A stretch of DNA of 64,000 nucleotides from Francisella uliginis (GCF_001895265.1 NZ_CP016796.1:1984001-2048000), one strand, 5' to 3'; positions 45,535-57,779 are shown, numbered from the stretch's first letter. The notes: generated by a model from the sequence alone, not told the origin. Numbers and translations are program-made.

Positions 45535-46794
45535 ATGAGCAAATACGCAACTCTTAAATATGCAGAAAAAAACATTGATATAGAATTACCAGTACACTCT
45601 CCTAGCCTGGGTAATGACTGCATAGATGTTTCATCACTAGTAAAACATGGCGTTTTTACTTATGATCCTGGATTCATGTCAACTGCTGCATGTGAATCAA
45701 CCATAACATATATTGATGGAGGCAAAGGTGTACTTCTTCATAGAGGCTATCCTATCGAAGAATGGACTGAAAAATCAAACTATAGAACTCTTTGTTATGC
45801 ATTGATATACGGCAAGCTTCCTTCTGACGAACAAAGAGAAGGTTTTAGAAAAGAGATTATTTCTAAAATGACTGTATGTGAGCATGTTAAAGCTGCGATA
45901 TCAGCAATGCCAAAACATACTCACCCTATGTCAGGATTAATCGCTGGTGTTAACGTTTTAGCAGCAGAACACATCAAAGACGGTCAAAAAGAAACTCAAG
46001 AAGAAGTTGCTAAAAACATCGTTGCTAAAATTGCTACAATTGCAGCTATGGCTTACAGACATAATCAAGGTAAAAAACTACTTGATCCTAAGCCTGAATA
46101 TGGTTATGCAGAAAACTTTATTTATATGATGTTTGCTGATGATGAAAACTATAAACCAGATGAGCTACACGTAAAAGCAATGGATACAATCTTTATGCTT
46201 CATGCAGACCATGAGCAAAACGCTTCCACATCTACTGTAAGATTATCAGGCTCAACAGGAACATCTCCATATGCTGCTATTATTGCAGGTATTACAGCTC
46301 TATGGGGACCTGCTCACGGTGGAGCTAATGAAGCAGTTCTTAAGATGTTATCTAAAATAGGCAGCATTGATAATATCGATAAATATATCGCTAAAGCTAA
46401 AGATAAAGATGATCCATTTAGACTAATGGGCTTCGGTCACAGAGTATATAAAAATACAGACCCTAGAGCTACAGCTATGAAGAAAAACTGTGAAGAGATC
46501 TTAGCTAAGCTTGGTAATAGTGACAATCCTCTTCTTACAGTTGCTAAGAAATTAGAAGAGATCGCATTACAAGATGAGTTCTTCATCCAAAGAAAGCTCT
46601 TCCCTAATGTAGATTTCTACTCAGGTATTATCTTAAAAGCTATGGGTATCCCTGAAGATATGTTCACAGCAATCTTTGCTCTTGCTAGAACATCTGGATG
46701 GATATCTCAATGGATTGAAATGGTTAATGATCCAGCACAAAAAATTGGTCGTCCTAGACAGTTATATACTGGTGAAACTAGTAGAGAATTCTAA
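45535..46794 (+). CDS. gltA: Citrate synthase
   Basis: Condenses acetyl-CoA and oxaloacetate into citrate, entry to the TCA cycle. The 419-aa protein is the hexameric, NADH-sensitive Gram-negative type in length. Motifs: GGKGVLLHRGYPIEEW (about 55-70), HADHEQNASTSTVRLSGSTG with the active-site His near 240, GPAHGGANEAVL with catalytic His near 275, and GFGHRVYKNTDPRA near 320, followed by the catalytic Asp region. GGAGG nine bases before ATG 45535 fixes the start; the upstream TTG in frame adds non-conserved residues. Divergent from sdhC. Confidence 0.96.
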   Translation: MSKYATLKYAEKNIDIELPVHSPSLGNDCIDVSSLVKHGVFTYDPGFMSTAACESTITYIDGGKGVLLHRGYPIEEWTEKSNYRTLCYALIYGKLPSDEQREGFRKEIISKMTVCEHVKAAISAMPKHTHPMSGLIAGVNVLAAEHIKDGQKETQEEVAKNIVAKIATIAAMAYRHNQGKKLLDPKPEYGYAENFIYMMFADDENYKPDELHVKAMDTIFMLHADHEQNASTSTVRLSGSTGTSPYAAIIAGITALWGPAHGGANEAVLKMLSKIGSIDNIDKYIAKAKDKDDPFRLMGFGHRVYKNTDPRATAMKKNCEEILAKLGNSDNPLLTVAKKLEEIALQDEFFIQRKLFPNVDFYSGIILKAMGIPEDMFTAIFALARTSGWISQWIEMVNDPAQKIGRPRQLYTGETSREF

Positions 46795-46813
46795 GCCAAA
46801 TTAACTTTAATAT

Positions 46814-47227
46814 ATGAATACTCTTTTCTTTATGGCTATGTTTCTCATAGCCTTTTACCTACAAAGAAAATTACTAGCCAAATTTAATCCAAAGCGTAAG
46901 AAACTCTTTGAAAGTATAAGCTCTATAGCTATAGTTATTATAATATTTAGTATTGGACTACTACCTGGATTTTTTTCTGTCGCCTCTTGTCAAGATAGCA
47001 AAACAAAAGAAACCATGCAGAATATTCTTATAAAAGTAGAGAAAAAACTCTTCGGTATTGATACCAATATCAGCATCTTAAGATCGAAAGAGATTAGCAT
47101 GGAAGACGGCTTACGAACTTGTGAGATAAAAGCTAAATTAAGTAATGGATCAGTTATTCCAGCAACTTTTACTATAAAAAATGCTGGATTTAACAAATAT
47201 GAAGTTAGATTAGTATCAAATAAATAA
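46814..47227 (+). CDS. Membrane protein of unknown function
   Basis: A 137-aa protein with two N-terminal hydrophobic segments (about 2-18 and 34-58) and a small soluble C-terminal domain of about 75 residues with β-strand character (SNGSVIPATFTIKNA). I do not recognise a family. It follows gltA by 19 bases and may be read from the same transcript. Confidence 0.6.
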   Translation: MNTLFFMAMFLIAFYLQRKLLAKFNPKRKKLFESISSIAIVIIIFSIGLLPGFFSVASCQDSKTKETMQNILIKVEKKLFGIDTNISILRSKEISMEDGLRTCEIKAKLSNGSVIPATFTIKNAGFNKYEVRLVSNK

Positions 47228-47334
47228 CCTAATTTACAAATCTTTTATCTACTTAGGTACAATGAAAATCTTTACTTCTTCTTTAATTTAAATTAGGCTT
47301 CTACTAGTTTGTCTATAAGCTAATATGAATTCAA

Positions 47335-48600
47335 ATGACTAATAAACCGACTCTAACACAAAAGTTAACAGCTCCTTTTAAGCAAGCTAAAATGTTTAGC
47401 ATGCTTATTCTAGGTTATGCATCAGGCTTTCCTTTGATGCTTACAGCATCATCTTTATTTCTTTGGTATAAAGACAACGGTATAGAAACTAAAGATATTG
47501 GCTTTCTAACGCTTATTGCTGTGCCATATACATTCAAATACTTATGGGCTCCTTTCTTAGACAAAATAAGAATACCCAAATTTGGGCGTCGAAAAGGCTG
47601 GATTCTTCTAACACAGATTATACTAGTCTTGCTAATAGCCGCTATGAGTAGATTTTCTCCTGCAAATTCTCCTTTTATAATAGCTTTTATTGGTTTTTTA
47701 ATATGCTTTACCTCAGCTACTCAAGATATTGCCATAAATGCATACCAAACAGAAATTCTAACAGAGTCAGAAAGAGCACTGGGAAATGCTGTCGCTGTAA
47801 TGGGATATCGTATAGGTATGCTTGTGACAGGATCAATTATCTTAATCATCGTAGAGAAACTAAACAATAACTGGAACTTGGCATGGCTAATGATAATACC
47901 ATTCTTTATAATATGTCCACTTTACACACTTATACTAAAAGAAAGCCAATACCAAGACACTCCTAAAAGCTTTAAAGATGCATTTATATTTCCCTTTATT
48001 GAATTCTTTACACGACAAGGATTTTATACAGCTTTTATTATAATTCTTATTATTATCGCCTACAAACTAGCTGATGCTATTGCATTCTCGTTAAACTCTC
48101 TTTTCTTTGTTGACTTAGGTTTTGATAAAACTACAATTGCTGTAGCATATAAGGCTTTTGCACTACTTCCTTCCCTAGCTGGGCTAGTTGTGGGAGGATT
48201 AATCGCGAAAAAAATAGGGGTTTATAAGAGCTTTCTATATTTTAGCATTATTATGGCTTGTGCAAATTTAACTTATGCTTTACTAGCTATAGTTGGTAAG
48301 AACTACTATCTAATGGTATCTTCAGTAGCCGTAGAATACTTCTGTGGCGCTATGGGAACAGCCATATTGGTTGCTATGATAATGAGTCTTGTTAATGTGA
48401 AATTCTCAGCTACTCAATTTGCAATCTTAAGCTCTATTGATTCGCTAGGAAGAGTACTAGTAGGCCCTCTTGCTGGATATATCCAAAGCCTTTATCGTTG
48501 GGAGGGACTATTTATATTTAGCTTTATAGTAGGAATTGTAGTTTCTATTATTATTTACTTATTTAAAGAGAAAATAAAGTTAATGGCTAATCTTAGATAA
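47335..48600 (+). CDS. ampG: AmpG-like muropeptide MFS transporter
   Basis: A 421-aa permease with 12 predicted helices. The AmpG pattern is visible in the GYASGFPLMLTASSLFLWYK start, KYLWAPFLDKIRIPKFGRRKGWI and ATQDIAINAYQTEIL. AmpG imports GlcNAc–anhydroMurNAc peptides for cell-wall recycling. Apparently monocistronic, convergent with the small membrane protein gene. Confidence 0.85.
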   Translation: MTNKPTLTQKLTAPFKQAKMFSMLILGYASGFPLMLTASSLFLWYKDNGIETKDIGFLTLIAVPYTFKYLWAPFLDKIRIPKFGRRKGWILLTQIILVLLIAAMSRFSPANSPFIIAFIGFLICFTSATQDIAINAYQTEILTESERALGNAVAVMGYRIGMLVTGSIILIIVEKLNNNWNLAWLMIIPFFIICPLYTLILKESQYQDTPKSFKDAFIFPFIEFFTRQGFYTAFIIILIIIAYKLADAIAFSLNSLFFVDLGFDKTTIAVAYKAFALLPSLAGLVVGGLIAKKIGVYKSFLYFSIIMACANLTYALLAIVGKNYYLMVSSVAVEYFCGAMGTAILVAMIMSLVNVKFSATQFAILSSIDSLGRVLVGPLAGYIQSLYRWEGLFIFSFIVGIVVSIIIYLFKEKIKLMANLR

Positions 48601-48608
48601 ATTAATTT

Positions 48609-48797
48609 TTATTTTTTACTACCAAATAATATCGATACGATAAAAACAGCCCAAGGAGCAAGAAGAACCAACAAAACTACATTCATTGTAGTTTTAGTAA
48701 TTTTAAGACTCGGAAATAGTATTACTATCAACATTGCAAAGAATATTAATAACACTCCGGCAATGAAAGAAATTAGAGATAATTTACCTTTGAACAT
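48609..48797 (-). CDS. Small two-helix membrane protein
   Basis: A 62-aa hydrophobic protein with two helices (about 8-29 and 38-58) and a lysine C-terminus. It follows sodB by six bases on the same strand, which makes it likely to be a real gene co-transcribed with sodB. No family recognised. Confidence 0.55.
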   Translation of the reverse strand: MFKGKLSLISFIAGVLLIFFAMLIVILFPSLKITKTTMNVVLLVLLAPWAVFIVSILFGSKK

Positions 48798-48803
48798 AGG
48801 ATC

Positions 48804-49382
48804 TTATTTTGCAAATTGCTCAGATACAAATTCCCAGTTAACTATATCCCATAAAGCCTCAACATGCTTAGGTCTAGCATTACGGTAATCAATATAATAA
48901 GCATGCTCCCAAACATCAAAAGTTAGTAAAGGATGCTTGTTATCAGTTAAAGGACAACCTGCGTTACTTGTGCTAACGATCTCTAACTTACCTTTTGAAT
49001 CCTTAACTAGCCAAGCCCAACCAGAACCAAACGTAGTTACTGCAGTTTTAGAGAACTCTTCCTTAAACTTATCAAAAGAACCAAAAGTCTCTACGATAGC
49101 TGCTTTTAACTGACTAGATGGCTCAGTTTTATTTGGAGAGAAGCAATTCCAATAAAACGTATGGTTATAAACTTGAGCTGCATTATTAAATAAACCACCT
49201 GAAGATGTTTTGATTATTTGTTCTAAGTTTTTACCTGAATGCTCTGTTCCTTCTATTAGGTTATTTAGGTTTGTAACATATGTTTGGTGATGTTTACCAT
49301 AATGATATTCTATAGTTTCTTTTGAAATCACAGGCTCTAGCGCATCTTTAGCATAAGGTAGATTAGGTAATTCAAACTTCAT
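48804..49382 (-). CDS. sodB: Superoxide dismutase [Fe]
   Basis: Cytoplasmic iron superoxide dismutase, 192 aa. Metal ligands: His in [12 protein letters not shown] (about 27), His in [11 protein letters not shown] (about 74), and Asp/His in [16 protein letters not shown] (about 157 and 161). The GSGWAWLV and outer-sphere Gln pattern ([10 protein letters not shown], Gln early in the chain) favour iron over manganese. A good AAAAGGAGT site precedes the ATG. Divergent from grxD. Confidence 0.95.
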   Translation of the reverse strand: MKFELPNLPYAKDALEPVISKETIEYHYGKHHQTYVTNLNNLIEGTEHSGKNLEQIIKTSSGGLFNNAAQVYNHTFYWNCFSPNKTEPSSQLKAAIVETFGSFDKFKEEFSKTAVTTFGSGWAWLVKDSKGKLEIVSTSNAGCPLTDNKHPLLTFDVWEHAYYIDYRNARPKHVEALWDIVNWEFVSEQFAK

Positions 49383-49517
49383 TTTATTACTCCTTTTACT
49401 TACTTTTTTTAAATATTTGTAACATTTTGATACTATACCAATTTAATATAATATGCTATCATCTTTTAAACTAAATTTCTAAACTTACTTAGCTAATAAA
49501 CAAAAGGAAACTTTACA

Positions 49518-49847
49518 ATGTATACACCTGAAGAGCAAAAAGTTGTAGATCGAATCGAAAAGCAAATAAAAGAAAATGATATTATCTTATATATGAAAGG
49601 TTCTCCTAACTTACCTCAGTGTGGCTTCTCAGCTCATGCTGCAACAGCTGTAAGATCATGCGGTAAGCCATTTGCTTTTGTAAATATCTTAGAAAATCCA
49701 GATATTAGAGCTATTTTACCAAAATATGCTGACTGGCCGACATTCCCACAACTTTGGGTTAATGGCGAGCTAGTTGGTGGCTGTGATATAATTATGGAAA
49801 TGAAAGATTCTGGCGAACTTCAAGAGCTAATAGACACAGTTAAATAA
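49518..49847 (+). CDS. grxD: Monothiol glutaredoxin (Grx4/GrxD type)
   Basis: A 109-aa CGFS-type glutaredoxin that carries and transfers [2Fe-2S] clusters. The active site is CGFS at about residues 35-38 in PNLPQCGFSAHA. The glutathione-binding elements WPTFPQLWVNGELVGGCDI follow at about 75-95. AAAGGAAA precedes the ATG. Situated between sodB and the chitinase-like gene, which is conserved Francisella order as far as I recall. Confidence 0.95.
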   Translation: MYTPEEQKVVDRIEKQIKENDIILYMKGSPNLPQCGFSAHAATAVRSCGKPFAFVNILENPDIRAILPKYADWPTFPQLWVNGELVGGCDIIMEMKDSGELQELIDTVK

Positions 49848-49858
49848 ACTTTATATAA

Positions 49859-49878
49859 ATTAACTTATTTAAGTTAAT
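49859..49878. terminator. AT-rich hairpin between convergent grxD and the GH18-like gene
   Basis: ATTAACTT, loop ATTT, AAGTTAAT: an 8-bp stem lying exactly between the two convergent stop codons. It might serve as a bidirectional end signal, but it is weak (AT stem, no clean T-run). Confidence 0.3.
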
Positions 49879-52790
49879 CAAGAATTTTCTAATTTTATCC
49901 AAGCATCATCTGCATATTGACCTAATGGACTATAAACCTTCTGAGCACATAAACTTGATTCTGGACCCATTTTACATCTATAAAGTTGATCATTAGCTGC
50001 AACAATCGTACCGCCCTTATAATACTTTATTCCATTTGGATATATAAAGTCAGCCCCTTTTGGTACAGTCTGTCCAACAGAGCTATTATCATCAGACTGA
50101 ATTAAAGTTTTACTTATAATACTCCAAGCAATATATCCTTTTTTACCATTAGGAGAATATACTAAATCATTACATTCTTTTTGTTTACCTATCAAGCATT
50201 TATATTCTCTACTACCAACTTTCACAACCTGACCAGACTTATAATTACCAATGTTATTAGGATACTCAAAGATTTTATTAATTAATTCTTCCTTTTTCTT
50301 TGTAATTTGTTTCTTCTTACGACTATCATACAATTTGTGCCAAGCAAGATGTCCTAAAGAACCATCAGGAATATATCTTTTATCATTACATAACGTAACA
50401 TCTAACTTAGAATTACATTTATATTTTTTGCCTTGATAGCTAACTACTGTGTTTTCATTATACATACCTATATTTTTAGGGTAATTAATAACTCCTGTAT
50501 TAATACTTTTTTGCTGTTTACTTTTTCTTAATAAAGAAGCCTTCGGTACACTCTTCTTTTCCATGATTGTCTTATGATAGATTTTCGGTAATTGAATATT
50601 TGTTATAGCATCCACTGTAGCCCATGACTCATGAGTATAGCCACCAGCAATTTGACCTTTTGCAATGCTCATTGAATCAAAATCCATACTCCAAATAGCA
50701 AAACCTGCAAAGGATGCATCATGCTCTTTCATTAAAGAAATAGCATTATCAATATTCTGTTTTGTTAGTATATATGTCATCCCACCATGAACAGCTCCTT
50801 TTGTAGCAGGAATCACAAATACTAATTTATCAGCAGGAATATTAATAGGCTGATCAATTTTACTATATTTTGACAAATTTGCCTTGTAGCCACTCTTTGT
50901 TGTTAAAGACCAAGCTAATGAAGCTAAGAACCTGTCATATCCATCTAGTGGTGTAATTTTTAAATAATTACCATCTTTATCTTTATCAAAACCAAGGATT
51001 CCATCTGCTACTTTCTCAGCGTAAGTATTCAAAAATATATAATTTATATTATCAATCCCAATGTTTTTGAGAAGATCAATATAACCATGATTGACAAAAA
51101 TACTGTCTTTATTGTTCTTCGCTACTGGAGCAACTATATAAACCCATTCAGGGGAAAACGTTAACCAAAAATTTGGTACTTTTTGTTTTAGAGAGTTAGA
51201 TAATTCTTTTATCTTCTTAGCTGCCAAAGCTGCCATTTTTTGATTTTTTGGAATCTCTGTACCAATTAAATTAAAATTTATACCATTAAAACCATAATCT
51301 TGCACTATATTTTCAACAGAACTAAAATCAACCGTTTTCCAGTCTATATGAGATCTTTCACCCCCGTAAGAAATTAATACATGTTTATTTTTGGCAGTCA
51401 TATATTTGACAAAAGCTTTCAACTGTTCTGGTGTATATATTTTCTTTGAACTGCCATTCTCCTGACTAAAAGATAACTTGAAACCCTGACTATTACTATA
51501 GGTTAAGTATGCTGCTATTATTACATTATTCTTACAAACACCAGGATATTGATCACAATACTCTTTTTCTTTTGGTATCTGAAGATCTATAGGCTTAGAA
51601 GTTATTTGTTTACCAAAAATATTATATGAGCTATTTTTACCCCAAAGAGGTAAAAAACTGGCAATAACTGGCCCATGCATTTTATTCTGCATAGGAGCAC
51701 AAATATTTTTGTAAATACAACTTCTAAGATCCTTTGCAAAAGCCCCAGGAGTGTGTTCATAACTGCCATATAAATCACTAGCATAGTCAATATTTAATGA
51801 CCAACCTGCAACACCTGCAAACCTAGGTTTAAATCTTAACTTTTCAAGCTGCGGAAGGATTAATTTAATCGCTTGCTGAGTAGTAAGCGGTTTTGTTGAA
51901 CTCCCATAAGGATGATATATAGTATCAACACCACCAGCCACTGCTGTTGTTGGTTCAACAATAGATATTTTAGTTTTTAAAGGTATCTTGGCTTTTTTAA
52001 TTATTTTTGCATAACTATCATAAATAAAGTTTGGATCATTTTCAGGATAGGTATTAAACTCTACCAACATAATGTAATCGATATTACCATCTTGTATAGT
52101 TTTATCATAATCATTGTTTGTACCTGTTGTTACTAATTGATAATCTTTTACATCAGGAGCTGCAGAAATTATTACATTAGGATCTATCTTTTTTAATTTA
52201 GTAGAAAGTTTATCTATAAGGTCAGAAGAGGTGTGTTTTTTAAAGCTATAAACTATACCATCAATATTATATTTATTAAGAAAAGCAACTATATTCTCAG
52301 CTAACTTATTTATCTGCTTATCAGGCATTGCTCTTCCCAAAATCATAGGATCTTTTTGACCTTCTTTTATGCCAGGATGAAAAGTATTCGGAAGACCTCC
52401 AACTGCTATTAATACTTTCATATGCATTTCTTTAGCTTGCCTAATCTTCTTAACAACAATATGCTCTAGATTTTTAGTTGATTTACTAGAAGAATAAAAA
52501 TTTATATTATTCCCATGAACTTCCCCAAAAGCCAAAACTATAACATTATAGCCATCTTTTTTCGCTTGTTTTATATCTACTCTTTTCATTGAACTAGGAG
52601 TACGGATATCTAAAGAACCAGCAATCATTTTATCTGGCAAAGGGGCTCCTAAATTATTGTGATTATCACTTATAGAATTTTTAGAACTCAATTGTTTTGT
52701 ACTAGAATTATTTATCTCTTCGGCAAAAAGAAAGTTAAAAAATATAAAAGATAAAAATATTATTTTATAGACATTTTTCTTAAGCTGCAT
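49878..52790 (-). CDS. Secreted GH18 chitinase-like protein with two degenerate catalytic domains and three C-terminal binding modules
   Basis: A 970-aa protein with signal peptide MQLKKNVYKIIFLSFIFFNF. Two GH18-like barrels follow. The first (about 50-370) has VLIAVGGLPNTF, then DGIVYSFKK where the catalytic DxxDxDxE motif should be, and GVAGWSLNID. The second (about 375-760) has VLISYGGERSH, NGINFNLIG at the same place, and GFAIWSMDFDS. Neither retains the catalytic Glu. Three ~50-residue repeats follow, each starting YPxxI and ending AW (about 795-845, 860-910, 920-968), like CBM5/12 chitin-binding modules. Matches in place the Francisella family-18 gene near sodB. Probably a binding rather than hydrolytic protein. 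Monocistronic. Confidence 0.8.
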   Translation of the reverse strand: MQLKKNVYKIIFLSFIFFNFLFAEEINNSSTKQLSSKNSISDNHNNLGAPLPDKMIAGSLDIRTPSSMKRVDIKQAKKDGYNVIVLAFGEVHGNNINFYSSSKSTKNLEHIVVKKIRQAKEMHMKVLIAVGGLPNTFHPGIKEGQKDPMILGRAMPDKQINKLAENIVAFLNKYNIDGIVYSFKKHTSSDLIDKLSTKLKKIDPNVIISAAPDVKDYQLVTTGTNNDYDKTIQDGNIDYIMLVEFNTYPENDPNFIYDSYAKIIKKAKIPLKTKISIVEPTTAVAGGVDTIYHPYGSSTKPLTTQQAIKLILPQLEKLRFKPRFAGVAGWSLNIDYASDLYGSYEHTPGAFAKDLRSCIYKNICAPMQNKMHGPVIASFLPLWGKNSSYNIFGKQITSKPIDLQIPKEKEYCDQYPGVCKNNVIIAAYLTYSNSQGFKLSFSQENGSSKKIYTPEQLKAFVKYMTAKNKHVLISYGGERSHIDWKTVDFSSVENIVQDYGFNGINFNLIGTEIPKNQKMAALAAKKIKELSNSLKQKVPNFWLTFSPEWVYIVAPVAKNNKDSIFVNHGYIDLLKNIGIDNINYIFLNTYAEKVADGILGFDKDKDGNYLKITPLDGYDRFLASLAWSLTTKSGYKANLSKYSKIDQPINIPADKLVFVIPATKGAVHGGMTYILTKQNIDNAISLMKEHDASFAGFAIWSMDFDSMSIAKGQIAGGYTHESWATVDAITNIQLPKIYHKTIMEKKSVPKASLLRKSKQQKSINTGVINYPKNIGMYNENTVVSYQGKKYKCNSKLDVTLCNDKRYIPDGSLGHLAWHKLYDSRKKKQITKKKEELINKIFEYPNNIGNYKSGQVVKVGSREYKCLIGKQKECNDLVYSPNGKKGYIAWSIISKTLIQSDDNSSVGQTVPKGADFIYPNGIKYYKGGTIVAANDQLYRCKMGPESSLCAQKVYSPLGQYADDAWIKLENS

Positions 52791-52931
52791 TTTTCAAAAC
52801 TAGAATATAGCGTAAAATTGATTATATCTTTATATAATTCTTTATACAACTTTGAGATATATTTAGCTAGGTTAAAAAATTTAAGAAAGTATTTGTAAGA
52901 ACTAAAAAGTTAGAAGTATATATGATTGAGA

Positions 52932-53369
52932 TTAACTATCTTTAGAATAATATAAACCTTTAGAAGAATTAAGAGCTTTAAGGCGTGCATCGGCTTCTTT
53001 CAATCTCTTATTTGCTGCCTCTATATCAAGCTTAGATGCATCAGGATTACTAAGAGCTTCTTGTGCACGAGCTTTCGCTTTTTCAGCTTCTGCTTGATTA
53101 AGATTCTCTGCCCTTTCCATATCATCAACCATAATAGTTACACGAGTTGGAGTAACTTCTAGAATCCCACCAGACACATATAACACATCTGTATGCTCAT
53201 CCTTTCTGATATTAACAACACCAGCAGGCATAGTTGATAGTAGCTCAGTATGACCATAAGCGATACCCATCTCACCAGCAGTTCCACGTAAGCTAACTAT
53301 ATCAGCTTCACCTTTAAAAACTGATCCTAAAGGACTTACAACATCAACTTTTAGATAATTTTTTGTCAT
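52932..53369 (-). CDS. atpC: ATP synthase F1 epsilon subunit
   Basis: Regulatory stalk subunit, 145 aa. The N-terminal β-sandwich carries [31 protein letters not shown] in family order (about 5-35) and a GHTELLS segment. The C-terminal helical hairpin is rich in Ala/Glu/Lys ([21 protein letters not shown]). Last gene of the atp operon, 13 bases after atpD. Confidence 0.95.
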   Translation of the reverse strand: MTKNYLKVDVVSPLGSVFKGEADIVSLRGTAGEMGIAYGHTELLSTMPAGVVNIRKDEHTDVLYVSGGILEVTPTRVTIMVDDMERAENLNQAEAEKAKARAQEALSNPDASKLDIEAANKRLKEADARLKALNSSKGLYYSKDS

Positions 53370-53382
53370 ATTTTTACCCTAC

Positions 53383-54759
<1,377 letters not shown>

Positions 54760-54768
54760 TTACCTCTC

Positions 54769-55665
54769 CTAAACTGCTGCCGCACCTGAACAAATTTCTG
54801 CAAGCTCTTGTGTAATCATAGCTTGTCTTACTTTATTATAATCTAGTTTCAACTGATCAATAATATCACTAGCATTGTCAGTTGCATTTTTCATTGCCAT
54901 CATACGAGCAGCTTGCTCACATGCCGCATTCTCTAATATAGCTCCTCGAACCTGAGCTTCAATATACCTAATACAAAGAGCATTTAGAACTTCTTCTATA
55001 TCTCTTTCATAGATATAATCCCAGTGGCCTTTAGATGCTTGTTCTTTGTTAGCTTTCATCTCTTCTTCTGAGAAGATATCTTGAATTGGTAGCAATGTCT
55101 GTAATCTTGGCTTCTGCTTAATAGTACTTACAAACTCGTTACTACTCATATAAAGTCTATCAATCTCACCATTTGTAAACTTATCTAGCATTACCTTAAC
55201 AGCGCCACCTATAGCTCTTACACTACCATCAAGATCTTTATCATTATAATGTGCTGTTGCTACAATATTTACATCTTTTAATTTTGTAAAGAAAGTCTCA
55301 GCTTTTGAGCCAACAACACAAACATCAACTTCTACTCTATTATCAAGATGTTTTTTAATATCTTTTAAAACATGTTTGAAAAGATTAATATTTAAGCCGC
55401 CACATAGACCTCTATCTGTTGATGCAATGATATAACCTACTCTTTTTGCTTCTCTATCAAATAGATAAGGGTTAGGATAATCAATACTAGCAGCAGTGAC
55501 ATTTTTTATAATCGTATTTGCACTTTCAACATAAGGGCGCACGTTATTCATCTTAACAATAGCACCTCTCATCTTACTTGCAGCTACTAGTTCCATAGCA
55601 CCTGTGATTTTTTGGGTATTTTTAACACTGGCTACTTTGGATTTTATTTCTCTAGCATTAGACAT
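54769..55665 (-). CDS. atpG: ATP synthase F1 gamma subunit
   Basis: Central rotor shaft, 298 aa. The N-terminal helix starts REIKSKVASVKNTQKITGAMELVAASKM (about 5-32) and the C-terminal helix contains ENAACEQAARMMAMKNATDNA (about 245-265), the two ends that form the coiled coil. The segment DRGLCGGLNINLFK near 90 is conserved. Between atpA and atpD. Confidence 0.97.
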   Translation of the reverse strand: MSNAREIKSKVASVKNTQKITGAMELVAASKMRGAIVKMNNVRPYVESANTIIKNVTAASIDYPNPYLFDREAKRVGYIIASTDRGLCGGLNINLFKHVLKDIKKHLDNRVEVDVCVVGSKAETFFTKLKDVNIVATAHYNDKDLDGSVRAIGGAVKVMLDKFTNGEIDRLYMSSNEFVSTIKQKPRLQTLLPIQDIFSEEEMKANKEQASKGHWDYIYERDIEEVLNALCIRYIEAQVRGAILENAACEQAARMMAMKNATDNASDIIDQLKLDYNKVRQAMITQELAEICSGAAAV

Positions 55666-55676
55666 AGTCTATACCC

Positions 55677-57218
55677 CTACCAAGCTTGATTTGCTTTGCA
55701 ATCTTCTACAATAGTTTTTAATTTATCTGCAGTTTCTGCATCATATTTACCAGTTTGGTTAATATCTGCGATTACATCTGCATACTTATCTTCAGCTAAA
55801 GCATGTAAAGCTGCTTCAAAAGGTATAACCTCTGAAACTTCTAAACTATCTAAATAACCATTATCAACAGCATATAATGATAATGCCATTAAAGCGATAG
55901 ATAGTGTTGAAAACTGCTTCTGTTTTAGAAGTTCAGTTACTCTTTGACCTCTGCTTAACTGAGCTCTTGTAGCTTCATCCAAATCAGAAGCAAACTGTGA
56001 AAATGCTTCTAACTCTCTAAACTGAGCTAGAGCCAAACGTATACCACCACCTAGTTTCTTGATGATTTTAGTCTGTGCTGCACCACCTACACGAGATACA
56101 GAGTTACCTGGGTTTATCGCCGGTCTTAAACCAGAGTTAAATAGGTCTGTTTCTAAGAATATCTGGCCATCTGTAATAGAAATTACGTTTGTAGGTACAA
56201 ACGCTGATATATCACCAGCTTGAGTCTCAATAATTGGTAATGCAGTTAAAGAACCAGTTTTTCCTTTAACTTTACCTTCAGTAAACTTTTCAACATATTC
56301 TTCATTTACTCTAGCAGCTCTTTCTAAAAGTCTTGAGTGAAGATAGAAAACATCACCAGGATATGCTTCACGTCCTGGCGGTCTTCTTAATAGTAATGAA
56401 ATCTGTCTATATGCCCAAGCTTGCTTAGTTAAGTCATCATAGATAATAAGAGCATCTTCACCACGATCTCTAAAATACTCACCCATAGAACAACCAGCAT
56501 ATGGCGCAATATATTGTAATGCAGCAGAATCTGAAGCAGTCGCAGCAACGATGATAGTATGCTCCATAGCTCCATGCTCTTCTAACTGTCTAACTATGTT
56601 AGCAATTGATGAAGCTTTCTGACCAATAGCAACATAAATACACTTAACACCACTTCCTTTCTGGTTAATAATAGTATCTATTGCAATTGCAGTTTTACCA
56701 ATCTGTCTATCACCAATGATAAGCTCTCTTTGACCTCTTCCAATTGGAACCATTGAGTCGATTGATTTAATACCAGTTTGTAAAGCCTGATCTACTGATT
56801 TTCTCCAAATTACACCTGGTGCAATTTTCTCAATTGGAGATGAGTGATCAGTATCTATTTCACCTTTACCATCAATAGGATTACCTAAAGCATCTACAAC
56901 TCTTCCAAGTAAAGCTTCTCCAACAGGAACTTCTAGAATTCTACCTGTACAGTATGCTTTATCACCTTCTTTAATATGATCATACTCACCCAATACAACT
57001 GCTCCAACAGAGTCAGTATTTAAGTTAAGAGCAAGACCGTAAACATCTCCTGGTAATTTAATCATCTCACCAGCAGTTACATCATTCAAACCATATATAG
57101 TAACAATACCATCAGCCACACTGACGATTGTTCCTTCTGACTTAAGTTCGATAGCATTATCAAACTTTTCAATTCTTTGTTTTATTAAACCACTTATTTC
57201 TGATGGACTTAATTGCAT
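55677..57218 (-). CDS. atpA: ATP synthase F1 alpha subunit
   Basis: Non-catalytic nucleotide-binding subunit, 513 aa. Walker [10 protein letters not shown] (about 169-177), the [18 protein letters not shown] block near 260, [28 protein letters not shown] in family order near 285-310, and the SxE signature region [15 protein letters not shown] near 350. Nineteen bases before the atpG ATG... the two are separated by 11 bases and coupled. Confidence 0.98.
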   Translation of the reverse strand: MQLSPSEISGLIKQRIEKFDNAIELKSEGTIVSVADGIVTIYGLNDVTAGEMIKLPGDVYGLALNLNTDSVGAVVLGEYDHIKEGDKAYCTGRILEVPVGEALLGRVVDALGNPIDGKGEIDTDHSSPIEKIAPGVIWRKSVDQALQTGIKSIDSMVPIGRGQRELIIGDRQIGKTAIAIDTIINQKGSGVKCIYVAIGQKASSIANIVRQLEEHGAMEHTIIVAATASDSAALQYIAPYAGCSMGEYFRDRGEDALIIYDDLTKQAWAYRQISLLLRRPPGREAYPGDVFYLHSRLLERAARVNEEYVEKFTEGKVKGKTGSLTALPIIETQAGDISAFVPTNVISITDGQIFLETDLFNSGLRPAINPGNSVSRVGGAAQTKIIKKLGGGIRLALAQFRELEAFSQFASDLDEATRAQLSRGQRVTELLKQKQFSTLSIALMALSLYAVDNGYLDSLEVSEVIPFEAALHALAEDKYADVIADINQTGKYDAETADKLKTIVEDCKANQAW

Positions 57219-57236
57219 AAGCTCACTTCCTATAAT

Positions 57237-57761
57237 TTATGACAACAAAATACTTTTTAAACTTTCTAAACGACCAGATACAGAACTATCAATAACTGTA
57301 TCGCCAACCTTAACTATCGCTCCACCAACTATTGCAGGATCAACATCCACTTTAACATCTATAGTACAGCCAAATCTTTTTTCTAGACTTTCTTTTAAGC
57401 TAGCCAACAAATCCTCATCAGCAGCATATGCTAAAGTAACATTTGCTGTTTTAGTATTGCTTTGGATATTTTTAATAGCTTCAAACTGCTCTGCTACTTC
57501 TGGCAAAACTAATAATTTTTTATTCTCAGCGATTAAATTAAGAAAATTAAAAAAGCCTTCATCTAGTTGATTTTTTAACTCATTTATAATTTCTATTTGC
57601 GAAAAAACAGGACTGGATATAATCTCTTTGACAGAACTATCCTTAACTAACTCAGCAAATAATTTGAGCGACTTAGACCATTCTTGTAGTAGATTATTTT
57701 CATCTGCAAACTCAAATGCAGCTTTTGCATATGGTTTAGCAATCACACTTAGATTTACCAT
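57237..57761 (-). CDS. atpH: ATP synthase F1 delta subunit
   Basis: Peripheral-stalk connector, 174 aa. OSCP/delta features: [16 protein letters not shown] at the start, and the C-terminal [29 protein letters not shown], split as [16 protein letters not shown] then [13 protein letters not shown] (about 135-165). Nineteen bases after atpF and 18 before atpA. Confidence 0.95.
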   Translation of the reverse strand: MVNLSVIAKPYAKAAFEFADENNLLQEWSKSLKLFAELVKDSSVKEIISSPVFSQIEIINELKNQLDEGFFNFLNLIAENKKLLVLPEVAEQFEAIKNIQSNTKTANVTLAYAADEDLLASLKESLEKRFGCTIDVKVDVDPAIVGGAIVKVGDTVIDSSVSGRLESLKSILLS

Positions 57762-57779
57762 GTGTCTACCTTATTAAAA

